The notes under the pieces: generated by a model
Told to the model about the DNA's origin: nothing
Seen by the model: the letters and a program-made list of their open reading frames with translations, nothing else
The model's database searches: none
In this document: one piece after another, positions 22,743-34,827 of the stretch
How the letters are laid out: every line of letters begins with the position of its first letter
Numbering within the stretch: the stretch's first letter is position 1
NCBI GenBank assembly: GCA_907164885.2
Contig: OU015497.1
Location: 66,553,577 to 66,617,576 of the forward strand
From: Dolomedes plantarius
Taxonomy: Eukaryota > Arthropoda > Arachnida > Araneae > Dolomedidae
Reading direction: 5' to 3'
DNA: 64,000 bases
Made by a program: the position numbers and the translations under genes

Positions 22743-23688
22743 TTAGTTAAGTACTAAAACCGTCATTGTTTTTGTTTATAATACTCGCTCACATATTGAA
22801 ATCTAAACCTAAGTAACAGTAAGCAAACATTAATCAGTATTCAACACAAAATAAACATAAATTAAAGGTAAAAGTAGAATATTTACAAACATTTACTGCT
22901 ATTTACAAAAATATTTATTTGCATATTCAGTAAAGAGTAAAACTATTTTCCTCTTTGTTTATAATAAACAATTTATTTTCCCATACTGAATTCACTGAAG
23001 AGATAAGTTTTAAAACGTAAAAAAATATATTTCAGAGTAAAAAATCTGTGTGTACATTTTAACATATTCTCAAATAAGAAACCTTAAATATATTCGTACA
23101 CTAAGTACGAAAACAGTCCTTGTTTTTAGTCATAATAGCACATAGAATATTATTAAGACTATTCGAAGAGTAATATTACTAAAACGGATACATTTTGAAA
23201 AACTCACTCATTCAAAAACGTTTATTTGTACTATGTTTAACATCACGTATCATTTAAAGTGGTTGAAGTTCTTTCTTGAGTAAACATCACACAGAAGTTA
23301 GCTTAAAAAAAGGCATACTCCACTTTTACTACAGATCATTGGATTTCACCCGCTTTGTTTAAACACATTTTGAGCTCATGCGAAAAAAAAATAATGCGTT
23401 TCTTAAAGCAGTTACGCATCAGCTTTTATGTAGGAAATTCTGCTTCGGATAGCTAGGAAAGTTTGGTTGAAATGAATTCATTTAAGAAAAGATAAAGGTA
23501 TTTTTTTCAAATTATGCACATAGCATTTATTTAAACAGCAATTATGTCTTATAGCCATAATTTTAACTTTGGATTGAGCAGTTATGCTAAAAATTTAGAA
23601 AAAAATTCAAATTTATAGCTTCTAAATGAGGTTACCAAATATTGAAATGTTTTATGAAAATTTAAATATACGTTACTAGAGTGCTTCA
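22739..23688. other. No recognised feature
   Basis: A+T-rich non-coding sequence. Nothing specific was recognised. Confidence 0.5.
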
Positions 23689-24867
23689 TACACTGCTGGC
23701 CACCCAAATTGCAACACCAAAAAAGACAAGAGATATCACAACAAAATTTATTTTGTAGATAACATGTTGACCAAGTATCAAATGATTAAATTTATAGACT
23801 TCTGTGAAGTATGGTTCCTGCCAAAATAAGTAGCCAGAGTAGCCGCCATTGTTGGAGATAACTGCTGCCACACGCCTCGGCATTGATTCAAAGAGACTTT
23901 GGATGAGTTCTTGGGGTACAGCAGACCAAGCAGCTTCCACACGTTGCCAAAGTTGATCGGCTGTGGCAGCTGGGGATGGAATCTGGGTCAATCGTAGAGC
24001 AACCATGGACCACATGTTTTCTATAGGCGAAAGATCCGGAGAGCGAGGCGGCCAGGGAAGCAATTCAATCTGGCGATTGACGAAGAACCGTTGGACAATC
24101 CGTGCCACGTGTGGTCGCGCATTATCCTATTGAAATATGTCTCTGGGCAAGCCCTAAAGGTAAGGAAGGACAACTGGCTCCAACACCTCGGATATGTAGC
24201 GCTGGCTGTTTAAAGTACCGGCAATGCATACTAGAGGTGTTCGAGAGTGATATCCAATACCGCCCCATACCATAATACCCGGTGCAGGACCAGTGTGGCG
24301 GTGCATAATGCAGCTGTTCAGCATCCTCTCTTCATGGTGTCTCCAGACTCGAATGCAACAATCGTGGTGTTGTAGACAGAAGCGTGACTCGTCAGTAAAG
24401 ACAATTTCATTCCATTCTGTCATACACATCCTTCTGTCATCGCACCATTGGCGGCGGAGACGTCTGTGGTTCTGCGTCAAGGGTAGACAAAGCAATGGAC
24501 GTCTTGCGGACAGACCACTCTGCTGTAAACGGCGTCGAATGGTACGCGCAGACACTGGATGATGCGTTACAGACTGCATGTGCTGTGCTATGGTTCGTGA
24601 TGTGACTGACCGATCCGTCACTGCCATGCGCACAATTTGCCTGTCATCACGTGAAGTGGTGCGCTGAGGTGGATGCGATCGAACACGCCGGTCCGTCGTA
24701 CCCTCCTGCATCCAACGATCACATATCCGCAGTACAGTTGTTTGGTTTCGTCCAACACGACTACCGATTTCCCTGAAAGATAATCCAGAATCTCGGTAGG
24801 CCACTATCCTTCCTCTGTCGAATTCGGATACTTGATCAAAAGATGATCGCTGTTTTCGACGAGGCAT
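23686..24867 (-). pseudogene. Tc1-like DDE transposase with two nonsense codons
   Basis: The enzyme excises and inserts the element at TA sites. I take the start as the ATG at 24867 (MPRRKQRSSFDQVSEFDRGR), where family similarity begins; the open frame extends further upstream to 25014 without similarity. Residues about 15-55 and 65-115 form the two helix-turn-helix units of the paired-like DNA-binding domain. The catalytic triad is preserved: D in VFTDES (about residue 159), D in DNARPHV, and E in SPIENMW, with 34 residues between the last two (DD34E). Two TAG codons interrupt it after VVLPYL and directly before DNARPH. Relatives have glutamine at such positions, so each fits a single CAG-to-TAG change. 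The frame runs through the usual C-terminus (NNGGYSGY) into the inverted repeat. Confidence 0.92.
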
Positions 24868-25096
24868 AATTGATCGTTTTTTTGAAAAAACCACAAGGAA
24901 AACACAATTGCCGAACTTGAAATCGTCGAAATCTCCAAGCCTTAAATAGCGCTTTGAAGTGGCGCCACAGGCGCACGTGATGTGCGTCTGAGCTGAAATT
25001 CTAATCATTTGCATATCTCACCTCCGCTAATGCATGTTGTAAATTTCATGTTATTTGAATGTTTCCTTCAGGGTGTTGCATTTACAGTGGCCAGTG
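23691..25096 (-). mobile_element. Tc1-family transposon, nearly full length
   Basis: Ends CACTGCTGGCCACCCAAATT... and, inverted, CACTGGCCACTGTAAATGCA..., with both inward ends reaching TGCAACACC. TA flanks each end (23689-23690 and 25097-25098). Length 1406 bp is close to what an autonomous Tc1-type element needs. The transposase occupies nearly the whole minus strand and is intact except for two in-frame stops, so this is a recent insertion. A TA microsatellite begins about 55 bp beyond the right end. Confidence 0.95.
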
Positions 25097-25150
25097 TAAT
25101 TAAAGTACACTGGATTATACTTATATTCCACTTTCACTTATATATATAAA

Positions 25151-25153
<3 letters not shown>

Positions 25154-25229
<76 letters not shown>
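25154..25229. repeat. (TA)n microsatellite
   Basis: About 38 TA units with no interruption. Confidence 0.95.
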
Positions 25230-25231
<2 letters not shown>

Positions 25232-25560
25232 TCAGGTGGTGCATTTGTAAACACTATGTGAATGATCGGTATATTTTAACTACTAATAAAAATTCTGTTT
25301 CGTGATTAAAATTACAATAATTGTCAATAGTAGTAATTTTATCAATTTTTCTTATATTACATACAAAAAATTTATAATAGATATCTAAGATACAATTTAC
25401 AACAACCCGATGCATTTACAATTATCCTGACAACTTAGGGGTAATTGTAAACAATACTTTTTTATGTTTTAAAGAAAATACAAATACATAGATGGGGGAA
25501 ACTGTAAATCCGTTGACAATGTATGACTTCATGTTTTGTTTAAGAATTTTAACGGCATGT
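25230..25560. other. No recognised feature
   Basis: Non-coding sequence between a microsatellite and a transposase-like fragment. Confidence 0.45.
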
Positions 25561-25582
25561 TATACAACTATAATTTTAAATG

Positions 25583-26075
25583 TTAAATCAGGATTGTGCT
25601 GCAAAAAGCAATTGTAGTAATCAATTCCTGGTACACCCTCCTTAAATGTTGTATTGAGATTTTTTGCTTGAACATATTCAGCGACAATGTTAACAATAAC
25701 ATATTTATTACAATATTGATAACAATGTCATATTTATTTCTCGGATTGACCATTAGAACTCTGGTTTGATTCAATTCACTAACAAAGTCTACTTCCTCTT
25801 CCAAAATCCATGCAATGTCTTGGGTCGGCTTGATCCACTATTTCCTTTCCTTTCTATTAAATCTATTTCCTATTGATGCAATAATGCTTTAGTATGGCCA
25901 GCACCTAATCTACAGTATCAACATAACTTTCACACCTTTTATTTGATGAAATATGGCACTTTTAGGTAGTCCATAACGTTCCCGGGCTTGTGAGTTAATG
26001 CAGTTTTGATTTCCTACAACCATGACTGCTCTTGTTTCATCATCATTGGAGAAAGATGGTCCAAATAATCAAAAA
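25583..26075 (-). pseudogene. Fragment with psq-type helix-turn-helix (pogo/Tigger/jerky-like)
   Basis: Around 25955-26065 the minus strand reads NCINSQARERYGLPKSAIFH followed by QIKG. This fits the psq helix-turn-helix pattern (INxAAxxYGVPKTTLxxxIKG) found in pogo-like transposases and derived host proteins. An acidic SDDETRA segment precedes it. A further frame of 73 codons (25583-25804), starting MEEEVDF, may be the decayed continuation. Stops and frameshifts separate the parts. A host psq-domain exon is possible, but the breaks favour a transposon relic. Confidence 0.4.
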
Positions 26076-26109
26076 TCACTTTCGGCACTAGGTACTGTCT
26101 GTTTTTATT

Positions 26110-27540
26110 ATTATTGAATTCTATTGTGATGCAATGACCATTAGAGGAATTTCTGAGTTTGATAATTGGCTACGTGATCAAGTCAACACTTCCAGTGTAT
26201 TGATAAATATATTTCCTTACTCCTGACTGAAATCGATCAATGAAATCATGATGTTATTTTCTTCCGAACAAAAGTAATCTGAACAATTATATGTCTTTGC
26301 ATTCTCTATTAAGCTTTACTACCGTTGAGAATAAATTTACATGTGCTTCTGTTGAGAGTTTTAGGCTAATAATAAGGTCTGTTTAAATCAAGGCCTTCAA
26401 AATTACCTATATTTTATGCCACAAAATATTTTTATTTCCAACTAAAGATTAATTAAAGCATGGAAATGTTATATTTATTATAAAATATAAGCTCTATATT
26501 TCTTTGAATAAATGTACTCAGAATCAATAAATTCGTTACAAATTTTATTATAATATTAATTTTATAATTCAACTCACACGCGAATCCTCTTTCCCAATTA
26601 GTTTACTCTTTTCAATTAGTCTATAAATATTTGGAAAATAGCTAATGAATAGTTTAAAAATAATTTGTCTATAGAACTTACTTTCAACCTTAGGGACTAT
26701 AACCCTGAAACCCAAACGCAATATATTTTGTGATTACTAGCGGAAATTAATTTTGGTTTAAAAAAAAGCCTGTGCTCAAAATTTAAATTTCTGAATGTTT
26801 TAATGACTGGTGCGTAACAATTTCTAACAGTGCATAAAATTTATGTATTTTGTTTGCAAATGTCTTTGGGCATAAATTTAATAGACTTTTCACTTAAGAT
26901 TGTGATTCCAAGTAACTTCTCTGTCGGATTAATCCGATTATGTTTGCGATTTCTTTCTAGATTATACATTTGTAATGTTTCACGTGGATGTAATTACCCC
27001 TGTGATTGGCTTCCACGCTTTGTTTGATTCAATTAAGTGTTTGTATATTGAGTTTCAAGTTTTAATTACTCGTGCCAAATTGAGATTTGAAAATTAACAA
27101 CACTGGTTTAATAGAATGTACGCAGCACAAATGAAGGTCTTAACGAATCCTTTAAAGGGGAAATAGTTCCGACTAAATAATGAAAGTTTCTTGGATATTT
27201 TATATACTTTCGGGTTTAAAACATACCAGCGAAATGAAAGGAAAGCATGTGTGCATCGCCCGACAAACTATTCTATAGTATTGACGAATTCAATTTTCAA
27301 ATTCTGACTAAGTTAATTTAAGAAAATAGATAATTAACCCAAATAATATTACACACGACGTTATATACTATTTGGACTATAGAACTCTCTGTACCATCTT
27401 TAAGGAAGATAAGGAAAACTAAAATTAAACATATTTATTATATGGATGTATGGTCACTGAATCTTATTTTGTTGCTAGAGGTCGTTGTTAAGCGGCAGCA
27501 GTTGTTACAAAAGTTCGTTCGCGTTGTCAGTTTAAGGAGG
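26110..27540. other. No recognised feature
   Basis: A+T-rich non-coding sequence. No motif, RNA gene or terminal repeat was recognised. Confidence 0.5.
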
Positions 27541-27551
27541 AATTGAATTGG

Positions 27552-28510
27552 CAGTTTGAAGAAGGGAACAAATCCAAAAACTTTTTTTGTGGGAGATTTT
27601 AAAAAAAACTTCAGATTTGTCTTATTTATTATTTTTCTTCACTAAACTTTTATAAAAGATTCTTTACATTTACCCGCTTTTCCAGTACCTTGGACAGGTC
27701 ATTTGAACTGTCCTTAAATAAACTATACAGTACTAAAAACCATGGATTTGTTCCCTTCTTCAAACTGATTATGAAATAGGCATAAAAATCAATAATTAAA
27801 GAATGAGAAATACTTTTATTTATAAAAATTTAGTACATGTTTGTAAAATTTTGAAAAAATTATAAAAATCATTACTAATCATCACTTTCATCATCATAAT
27901 ATTCAGTGGTTGCAGTAGTTGGTCACATCAAAACTTCTTCATAAAATGGTTTGTACTCATGTGGAATGTGAGTAACTCTCTTGCCAATATCCTGGATCTT
28001 CTTGTCTTGTATTAACTTAGTTTATATTTATAAGCTTTAATAATGCTTAATATTAACAAAAACAGTGCCTGTCTTTTTATTTAGGACAAGAGGTCAGAAT
28101 GACCGCTGATCGTAGTTAGAGCTATACGGAAAACGCCGTAATGCTAGTGTTAATAAAGGATTACCGTGTAAATGCAGCCTTCGTTGATTAAGCAAAAAAA
28201 TAAAATTGTGATGAGCTACAAACAAAAGGCTTAAGAAATAACAGAACAGTAGATGGAAATACCACCTGTAGAAGAACGCGACAACAGCGACAATCTGCCC
28301 AAGCACGGTATCAATAGTTTGAAGAAGGAAACAAAACCGAGATATGTTCCCTTCTTCAAACTGACAGATATTGCAAGGCCCGATTGAACTAGGATGTGAG
28401 TGTTTTTTCCTTCTTTACAGCTTACAAGGAGGGTCTATATGTAAACAACATTTTAGCACAAAAAAAACGAATTTCAATTTTTTGGCGCTTGTTCCCTTCT
28501 TCAATCTGCC
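27552..28510. repeat. Region with five copies of GTTCCCTTCTTCAAACTG in both orientations
   Basis: Copies lie at 27552-27575 (minus), 27744-27767 (plus), 28316-28338 (minus, one change), 28344-28363 (plus) and 28489-28510 (plus, one change). The first two form a perfect 24-bp inverted pair 168 bp apart. The third and fourth form a tight hairpin. The first and last are also inverted with matching outer GGC, so the whole may be an approximately 960-bp element with terminal and internal inverted repeats. No target-site duplication is clear. Confidence 0.6.
27885..27995 (-). pseudogene. Short C-terminal protein remnant inside the inverted-motif region
   Basis: The minus strand reads KIQDIGKRVTHIPHEYKPFY then EEVLM, a stop, and after it an acidic stretch TTATTEYYDDESDD. 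The IPxxYxxFYxxL pattern near a C-terminus occurs in several uncharacterised transposon-encoded arthropod proteins. No catalytic domain is visible upstream. The assignment is tentative, but the location between inverted motif copies suits an internally deleted DNA element. Confidence 0.3.
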
Positions 28511-29330
28511 GATTCTATTTATAAAATGCAGTTTTGCTTTACATTCCGATCAAAATAGTACCGAGAAAGAAGTTTATTATAGAAAATTTCACTCCCTTAA
28601 CTGAAGAAGCATACAAAGAAAGCCATCAAAAAATTGTTTGCATAAAGTGCGAATGATCTGGTGTAATTTCCATCGTCATTATTCCTAACGCATTCCTAAT
28701 TTTACAAATATTGAGTTCGCGGGCAGGCATCTAGTTTATGGGACTCTCGATTGGAACGGAAAAGCTGTTGTACAAGTACACTTTGATTGGTACCACGATA
28801 GACGACTGTCGAATATTTATGCAACTGTATGAAAAATGAACTTTTCATGTAATAGTTAGACATGAAAGATACCAGTCGGCAGACAATCACGCACAATTCT
28901 GAAATAGAAGTATAGATACTACAAATAGGTCCTAGAAATGTAATTTCAACACAAACCTCAAAAGTAAGAGACAATAAATGCAAGGAACAAACATCAACAA
29001 AGCAAAACACACACAAATGTAAGAAAGAAAAATATCACTGTGGGAAGTTATCAATGATCATTCACAACCCCTGTTAAAAAGTTTTTACCGTAAAAATCTC
29101 AAAAGAAGTGATTGCGAGTCCAACTCTCAAACACAGCAGGTAGACTTATACGTGCTATTTCGCACCTCTTGCATCTAAAGATGCAATGGTCCATATCTTG
29201 GTATTCTCCAAAGACACACGTGGAAACCACACGTTTTGTGATAACACTGCTCATAAGCTTCAAAGCTGGAATATTCAGTATAGGCTTAAAACGTAAGCTC
29301 TATAAGTAAAAGTCTTTTGCTTTAACCTCC
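28511..29330. other. No recognised feature
   Basis: A 104-codon minus-strand frame at 28702-29016 has no motif I recognise and Phe/Ser/Leu-rich random-like composition. Confidence 0.4.
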
Positions 29331-29339
29331 GAAAATATG

Positions 29340-30510
29340 TAGAATACTCTTCATCTTGTGGTTGTTTTTCCCCATCTTGTTTGCCATTCTTCGCTTGTTT
29401 TCTTTTTTAATGTTATTAATGATTTTAATTCGAGTAAGTGTAAATGCATATTGTATGCTTTCCAACTTGGTAACTTCTTTTGCATGTTGATCGGCCTCTT
29501 CATTCCTTTTAACATCTACACGGTACCCAATACAGGTATAACTTCATTCTACTCTTGTTAAGAAGCCAGGTGATGCCCGAATGCCTAGGGCACTGGTTTT
29601 TGGTTCAGATCCTGTGGGTTCAAGTCCCACTGTTGGCATGGATGTTTCTAGCCGTTCGGAATCTGCTTTAAACTGTAAGTCCCAGTCTAATTAGCCCTCG
29701 TATGGTAAAAAGTTTACCGTAGCGCTCCAAACAAAACCAAACTATTCCAAACAAAACATTTCGTTTTTCGATTTTTATACTTTTAATGTTGGCCGCACGC
29801 AGCGCCTGCAGCGCACTTCTACTGTCACTATAAACATCTCCTCATTTTTATTACTTAATATTGTATCTTCAGATGCCATCTTGATGGCCCTGACTTCCGT
29901 TGTAAAAACCATAGCATTTCCTGATATCCTTTCTCAACCTGAATTACTTCTCACATCTTACATAAGCCGCCCCGACCTTATTATCTATTTTGGAGCCGTC
30001 CGTATAATAGCTCTTATGTGTCTTAGCTATCTTGCTCGATATCCTATATATAGTGACTCATTCATTAGGCTTTCTAATTATTACGTGTCAAGTTTCACAG
30101 ATTTTACTATTATAGGACACCCTATCAATTTACAAATTTCCCCCTTCTACGAAAGTATAATATAATTGCTGTTCAGCTTTGGCTTTAAAGTATAATGTAA
30201 TGCATCCCGCCAGAAATGCTAACGTTGCAGTGGGCGTGGTCTATGTATTTGTCTCAATTTAACATTAAATTTTATGGTATTTTTGTTCCAAACTTGTGAC
30301 TCATAGGGTAAAATTTTTTCCATAAGAACTTTATAAATTTGATTTGTAATTTCTGATCTCAAATCCTACGTTTTACGCGAGATGCTTGAGATCCTATTAA
30401 GTATCTGTGTTGCTTGATCTTTCATCTTTTCAATAGGAATTAGAAAGATTTGATTTATTGTCAATATACACTCCCAAATACTTAAAAATATTTCAATGCC
30501 CTGAACTTAC
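29340..30510 (-). pseudogene. Non-LTR retrotransposon remnant: end of reverse transcriptase and RNase H
   Basis: Reading the minus strand from about 30510 down, the region after the RT catalytic core reads EKMKDQATQILNRISSISRK then EITNQIYKVLMEKILPYESQ and VWNKN, as in jockey/I/R1-type elements. LAFLAGCITLYFKAKAEQQL follows in another frame. RNase H signatures come next: YTDGSKIDNKVGAAYV (near 30000; first catalytic D), VFTTEVRAIKMASE (catalytic E region) and YSDSRSALQALRAANIKS (near 29790-29840; second D). After a SINE insertion comes VKRNEEADQHAKEVTKL (near 29480; last D in EADQHA). Frameshifts and stops are many. The polymerase core, endonuclease and gag-like ORF are absent, so it is a 5'-truncated, dead LINE copy. 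Confidence 0.85.
29566..29750 (+). mobile_element. tRNA-derived SINE inserted in the LINE remnant
   Basis: GCCCGAATGCCTAGGGCACT is followed by the B-box GGGTTCAAGTCCC (29616-29628), the best B-box in the window. The tail runs to about CCGTAGCGCTCCAAACAAAA. It splits the RNase H region of the flanking LINE, whose coding segments resume on each side. It is opposite in orientation to the LINE. Confidence 0.72.
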
Positions 30511-31304
30511 TCATAGTCAGTTTTGAAGAAACTATTTACATCGTTTAGGAGATTGTCAGACAACTCTAAACAGAACGTTTTCTTGCGTGGGTAAATACAG
30601 AGGGTCAAGAACTATGAGATCACGTCCAAATGAGGGAGGTGGTTCAGCTAAAACCAGAGTATTTCATTATTTTATAAAGATGAGAATGTGAGAGTATACA
30701 ATAAATTTGTCCTAGGATATTGGAACAAGTTAGGATAGAATGCATAGACCTAAGTAATAAAGAGGATTTTTGGAGTGACTGACAGCAGGGGTAAGGCAAC
30801 TTCAAATAAAATTGGTGATTCTGATGAGGATTCACCAAATCTTTCCCTTTCCTCAGGAGTTACTACACACGAAATGGTGATGCCAAAAAATATCTGCATC
30901 CTTACCTTAAAATTAAAAAATATAAGATCTCTATGTTGTGAAGTGTGCTGACGAAAACAAACAGTCATGCAAGAGAGATATACTATTATTACGCGTTTTC
31001 GAAAAAAATATCAATTTACACATTAAGGTTCGATCAAAAGACACTTGAAAGTTGTGTGATGAGATTATGCATGAAAAAAAAGTAAGCCTGACTCTGAAAA
31101 AAGATAAAAACGTTAGAAGGGTAAAAGGACCCGCATTGAGTTCTTGCAGAGAGAGTAAGACAAGTCTTTAAAATTGACAGAAACTCAGCTTCAAATGAGA
31201 GTTTAGTTTGCACATTTTGTTTTCAAAAGACATTGTTCTTCCCAAAACTTTCAACCTCTATTGTATGCTACAAAAGAAATATCGCCTTATATAATTTATT
31301 ACAC

Positions 31305-31310
<6 letters not shown>
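30511..31310. other. No certain feature; possible upstream LINE decay
   Basis: The next-upstream part of the LINE reverse transcriptase would lie here on the minus strand, but I cannot recognise its motifs. The rest is non-coding. Confidence 0.35.

Positions 31311-31311
<1 letters not shown>

Positions 31312-31365
<54 letters not shown>
31312..31365. repeat. (TA)n then (TG)n compound microsatellite
   Basis: A short TA run passes directly into about 21 TG units, ending TTTGTTTG. Confidence 0.95.
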
Positions 31366-31368
<3 letters not shown>

Positions 31369-34300
31369 TTTGGGACGAGACAATAAGAAGCAAGAGTTTT
31401 GAGGATCGTTTTCCTTTTCTTTGCGGACATTTATGGAGAAAAAGATCCTTCAACCTCGAATTTCTTTAATTTTCTGTTTTCAATACTATATGCAGAATGA
31501 GAATAATTAATATTCTTTTTTACTACATTGAAGAGCCTTAGAAATCAAAATAAGAATTTTTTGGCAGAATAACGCCTGATTTTAAAATTTCTTTACAAGA
31601 ATGCTAACATTTTTCAAAATGCACCATGCGCATTCCATATACTTTAAAGACCTTAATTTTTTATATAAGTTTACCATATATGTGTAAATATAATTGTGCA
31701 TTGAATTTTTTTCTTTATGAATCTATAGTCTTAAATATTTTTTTTTAAATTTTGATTGCTATTTTCTTATGTTTTTGCATGTTTTTACTTTATTTCATGA
31801 TCTATAAACTTGAAAAACGTGTGGTTTCAAAGAACTAATTATAGGTTTCTGAAAAACACTTCAATTAACTATCCTGGTAAATTTGGAAGAAATCATAAAA
31901 AAATTAATGCGACTGGAGAATTTTTGAAACATTTTAGCATTTATGAAGAATATTTTGATTAACAAGTCTTATTCTTCCACGATAATACTTATAAGTGAAT
32001 TCTAAGTGACATCAATGTTGTAAAAAATACAGTCATGTTGATATGTAAAGTAAAATATGGAAAATTTAAGTAAACGAGGTTAAAGGTCCCTTGTCCGCTT
32101 AAGAGAAAATGTACACGAACTTACGAGCTCATAATTTTATGTTCACACTCGTGCACTGGGTTTAATAAAATTGTAATAAGGGCCTGTTCTGGAACTAACT
32201 ACTTATATAAGTGTTTTAAATGATAAAAATCTCCCAAAGAGTCAAGTTTCAAAGGGAAAGTGAACAAAGTCCATCTTTTACTAAAATTCTGCGTGATGAC
32301 ACACTATCAGCTGTATTTTGTGAGACAATATTAATAAAACAGTTTAAAATAAACATGGCACTACGTTACTGAAGCAGAAAAAATTTGCAAAAGTTTATGG
32401 TTAATTAATTATAATCGTTCAACATTGAGATCAGTTTTCTCAGAACTGACTCTCATGGACTTCGCTCACTTTAACTTTGAACTCTCCATATATATATGTA
32501 TGTTTTTAAATGTAAACATAAATAGCATTTTCAGTGTGCTTTTTCGTCTGGAGTTTCGCCATTCGCAGCAGAAGGAATATAAATTTGTTTTACAAAGGGA
32601 GTTGCTCGCAAGAATCTCAGGTATTATTCGCCACAATTCTCAGTCCCGCACATGCTTTCTTACATACTTAAGCTTTCTACTAACGATGCTGAAAGTCTGC
32701 ACTATTTGTAAATAAAATACATACTAGATAGGAATTACATCATCCGATGCGTAAATTTTCCATTAGATTTTTAAGTAGAGAAACAAAGGGTACTGGCATT
32801 ATCATTAGACTGTCTTTGAGACATTTTTAAGTGTTTTAGATGCAACAGCGGCATTATTTGTTTTTATGGTTTTCCTTCCTATTTTGGACATATGTTTCAA
32901 CTCTTCTTCTACGTATGCCAAGGAAAAGTTTTACTTTTGCACCTGAGTCTTCAAGTTAATTTCCCATTACTAATGGCTTTCAACTTTTTACTTTATGCTT
33001 TAGTTACCTTCACATTTGTTTGTTTATCGAATGTTTATGGAAATCAATTGTAAGTATTGAAGATCTCAAATTCTTTTTTATAGCAAATACAATGCTGATA
33101 AATCTATTTAGTTATCCTAATATTGCGCAGAATGTGCAGGATGCTATTTTTCCTATGGTCCAACTATCTAATATTTTCTGGGCATTTGGGATGGCGAAAG
33201 CATGCTTGCCAAAACTGTGCTTGTCTAGTATATTTTAATATAGACTAGAAAATCAAATACCTGAGAATAAAATTGATCAGGGACGCTGTTTAAAATAGAT
33301 AATATCAAAATATCAATGAATTATGAATTCTCACAACGTGGTCGAAAAGGTCTACTTTGCAAAGGTCTACGGTGTGAGGCCTACGTTGTGAGGCCAATAT
33401 TTTGATAAATTCAAAATATTTACCAATTCTACCACTTTGACCAATATTGATGAATTAAAAATTTATATGATATATGTGTATGGGCGAGTTTGTACTTAGC
33501 CTATTGTATCTAATGAGCACTTAATTTTTTTCGTGATTTGGAACATAAGTTTATTTGGTGTATGCATATGTGAAGTATGTTAAATGCAAGTGGATATAAT
33601 TAAAGTTAATTTAGCAGAATAAAGAAACTAAGCTTTGTCATGGTTGAAATTTGTACGAAGCGTTTCTGAATATATTTTGAACAAAATAGGAAAATAAAAT
33701 TATGTAGATATTCTTGTATGTCGTATAGATTTTTTCTCAGAAACAGAAAATACTTTAAACTTAGCCGTTTAAAGATTAATATTCAACTTGTTGTAACTGA
33801 TCTCCCGATATGTAAACTTTTGAATAGTTTAAGATATGATGAAAAGGAAGCTAAAATTTCACAAATTTATTTTTTTTATGCAGCCTAAGAAATGGTACCT
33901 AAGGTCACAAAAATGGATTATCAGATTTTGACATTATCTTATTCAACAGATTTTGGGGAGTATTTAAACAGATTAGCTTGATCAGTAAAAAAATGAAAGA
34001 TATACAGGGTTTTAAAAATATAGTTTGAAAAATCATAGTTCTGAGAAAAACGATTTAAGAAAAACCCAAACTAAACGTTCTGTCGAAACAAAAGTTTAGG
34101 CGGAAAAAAATAGAACATAAACTACTACAGATGTGCAATTCCTAAACTCCACGTTTAGTACTATATATCCAGTGATTAAATTCATCTCTTGCAGTAAACA
34201 TGAGGGGTATTTAACAAAGAAAAGCTTGGTCGGTTTAAATTCCCACATCTACTCAGCAAATGTGAACACACTGTCATCCTTTATCTCTGTGGAAATAATC

Positions 34301-34371
34301 CTCTCTACACAGTAAGCTAAGTTTTGAAGAAGACAATTCTTTTGAATGCATACTTCCCCATTTTACTACAA
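31366..34371. other. No recognised gene
   Basis: A+T-rich sequence. The only structure noticed is an imperfect inverted repeat at 33302-33407: CTCACAACGT paired with ACGTTGTGAG, and TATCAAAATAT paired with ATATTTTGATA. Several open frames (for example 32425-32715 and 33020-33238) have random-like composition. Confidence 0.45.
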
Positions 34372-34386
34372 TTAGCCCTTTCGCGG

Positions 34387-34502
34387 CGAACGTCACGTAT
34401 GCGTGCCAGCAGCTAATCGCGTTTCTGGCCGAACGTCACGTATACGCGACAGCAGCTATCCGCGTTCCTGGCCGAACGTCACCTATATGTGTCAGTAGTT
34501 CG
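34387..34502 (+). repeat. 43-bp subterminal tandem repeat of the piggyBac element
   Basis: Unit starts at 34387, 34430 and 34473 (the last partial). Each opens CGAACGTCACSTATRYGYG and continues with CAGCAGCTA and CGTTYCTGGC. Likely a binding array, inferred from position. Confidence 0.85.
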
Positions 34503-34827
34503 GAACGTTTTATTAGTTAATTTTCGGGGCACAAGATGGCACCGCATGTCTATGAAATTTGGAGTACACGTAGTTGGGACCTTCTATTCGAAAACAAGAC
34601 TAGTATGAATCACATGCGGTCTATCGTTTTATGTAAACAAACGGAGGAATGGATGTATTGCGTTTGGCTGTCAGCGGGTAGGGCATTTAAACTTTGCACG
34701 TGGTCTTTGTTTACGAGATATCTTTGTTTATTTTTCTTTTGCAGTGGGGTTGTAGCATTGGGTATATGGGTTTTGAGTCAGAATCAGATTCTGTTGCAGT
34801 GAGATTTCTTTCCTTTGATGATTTAAT

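Noticed and set aside
24293..24562. Plus-strand frame of 89 codons
   Set aside because: Antisense shadow of the Tc1 transposase.
28702..29016. 104-codon minus-strand frame
   Set aside because: No motif, hydrophobic random-like composition and no supporting splice or promoter signals.
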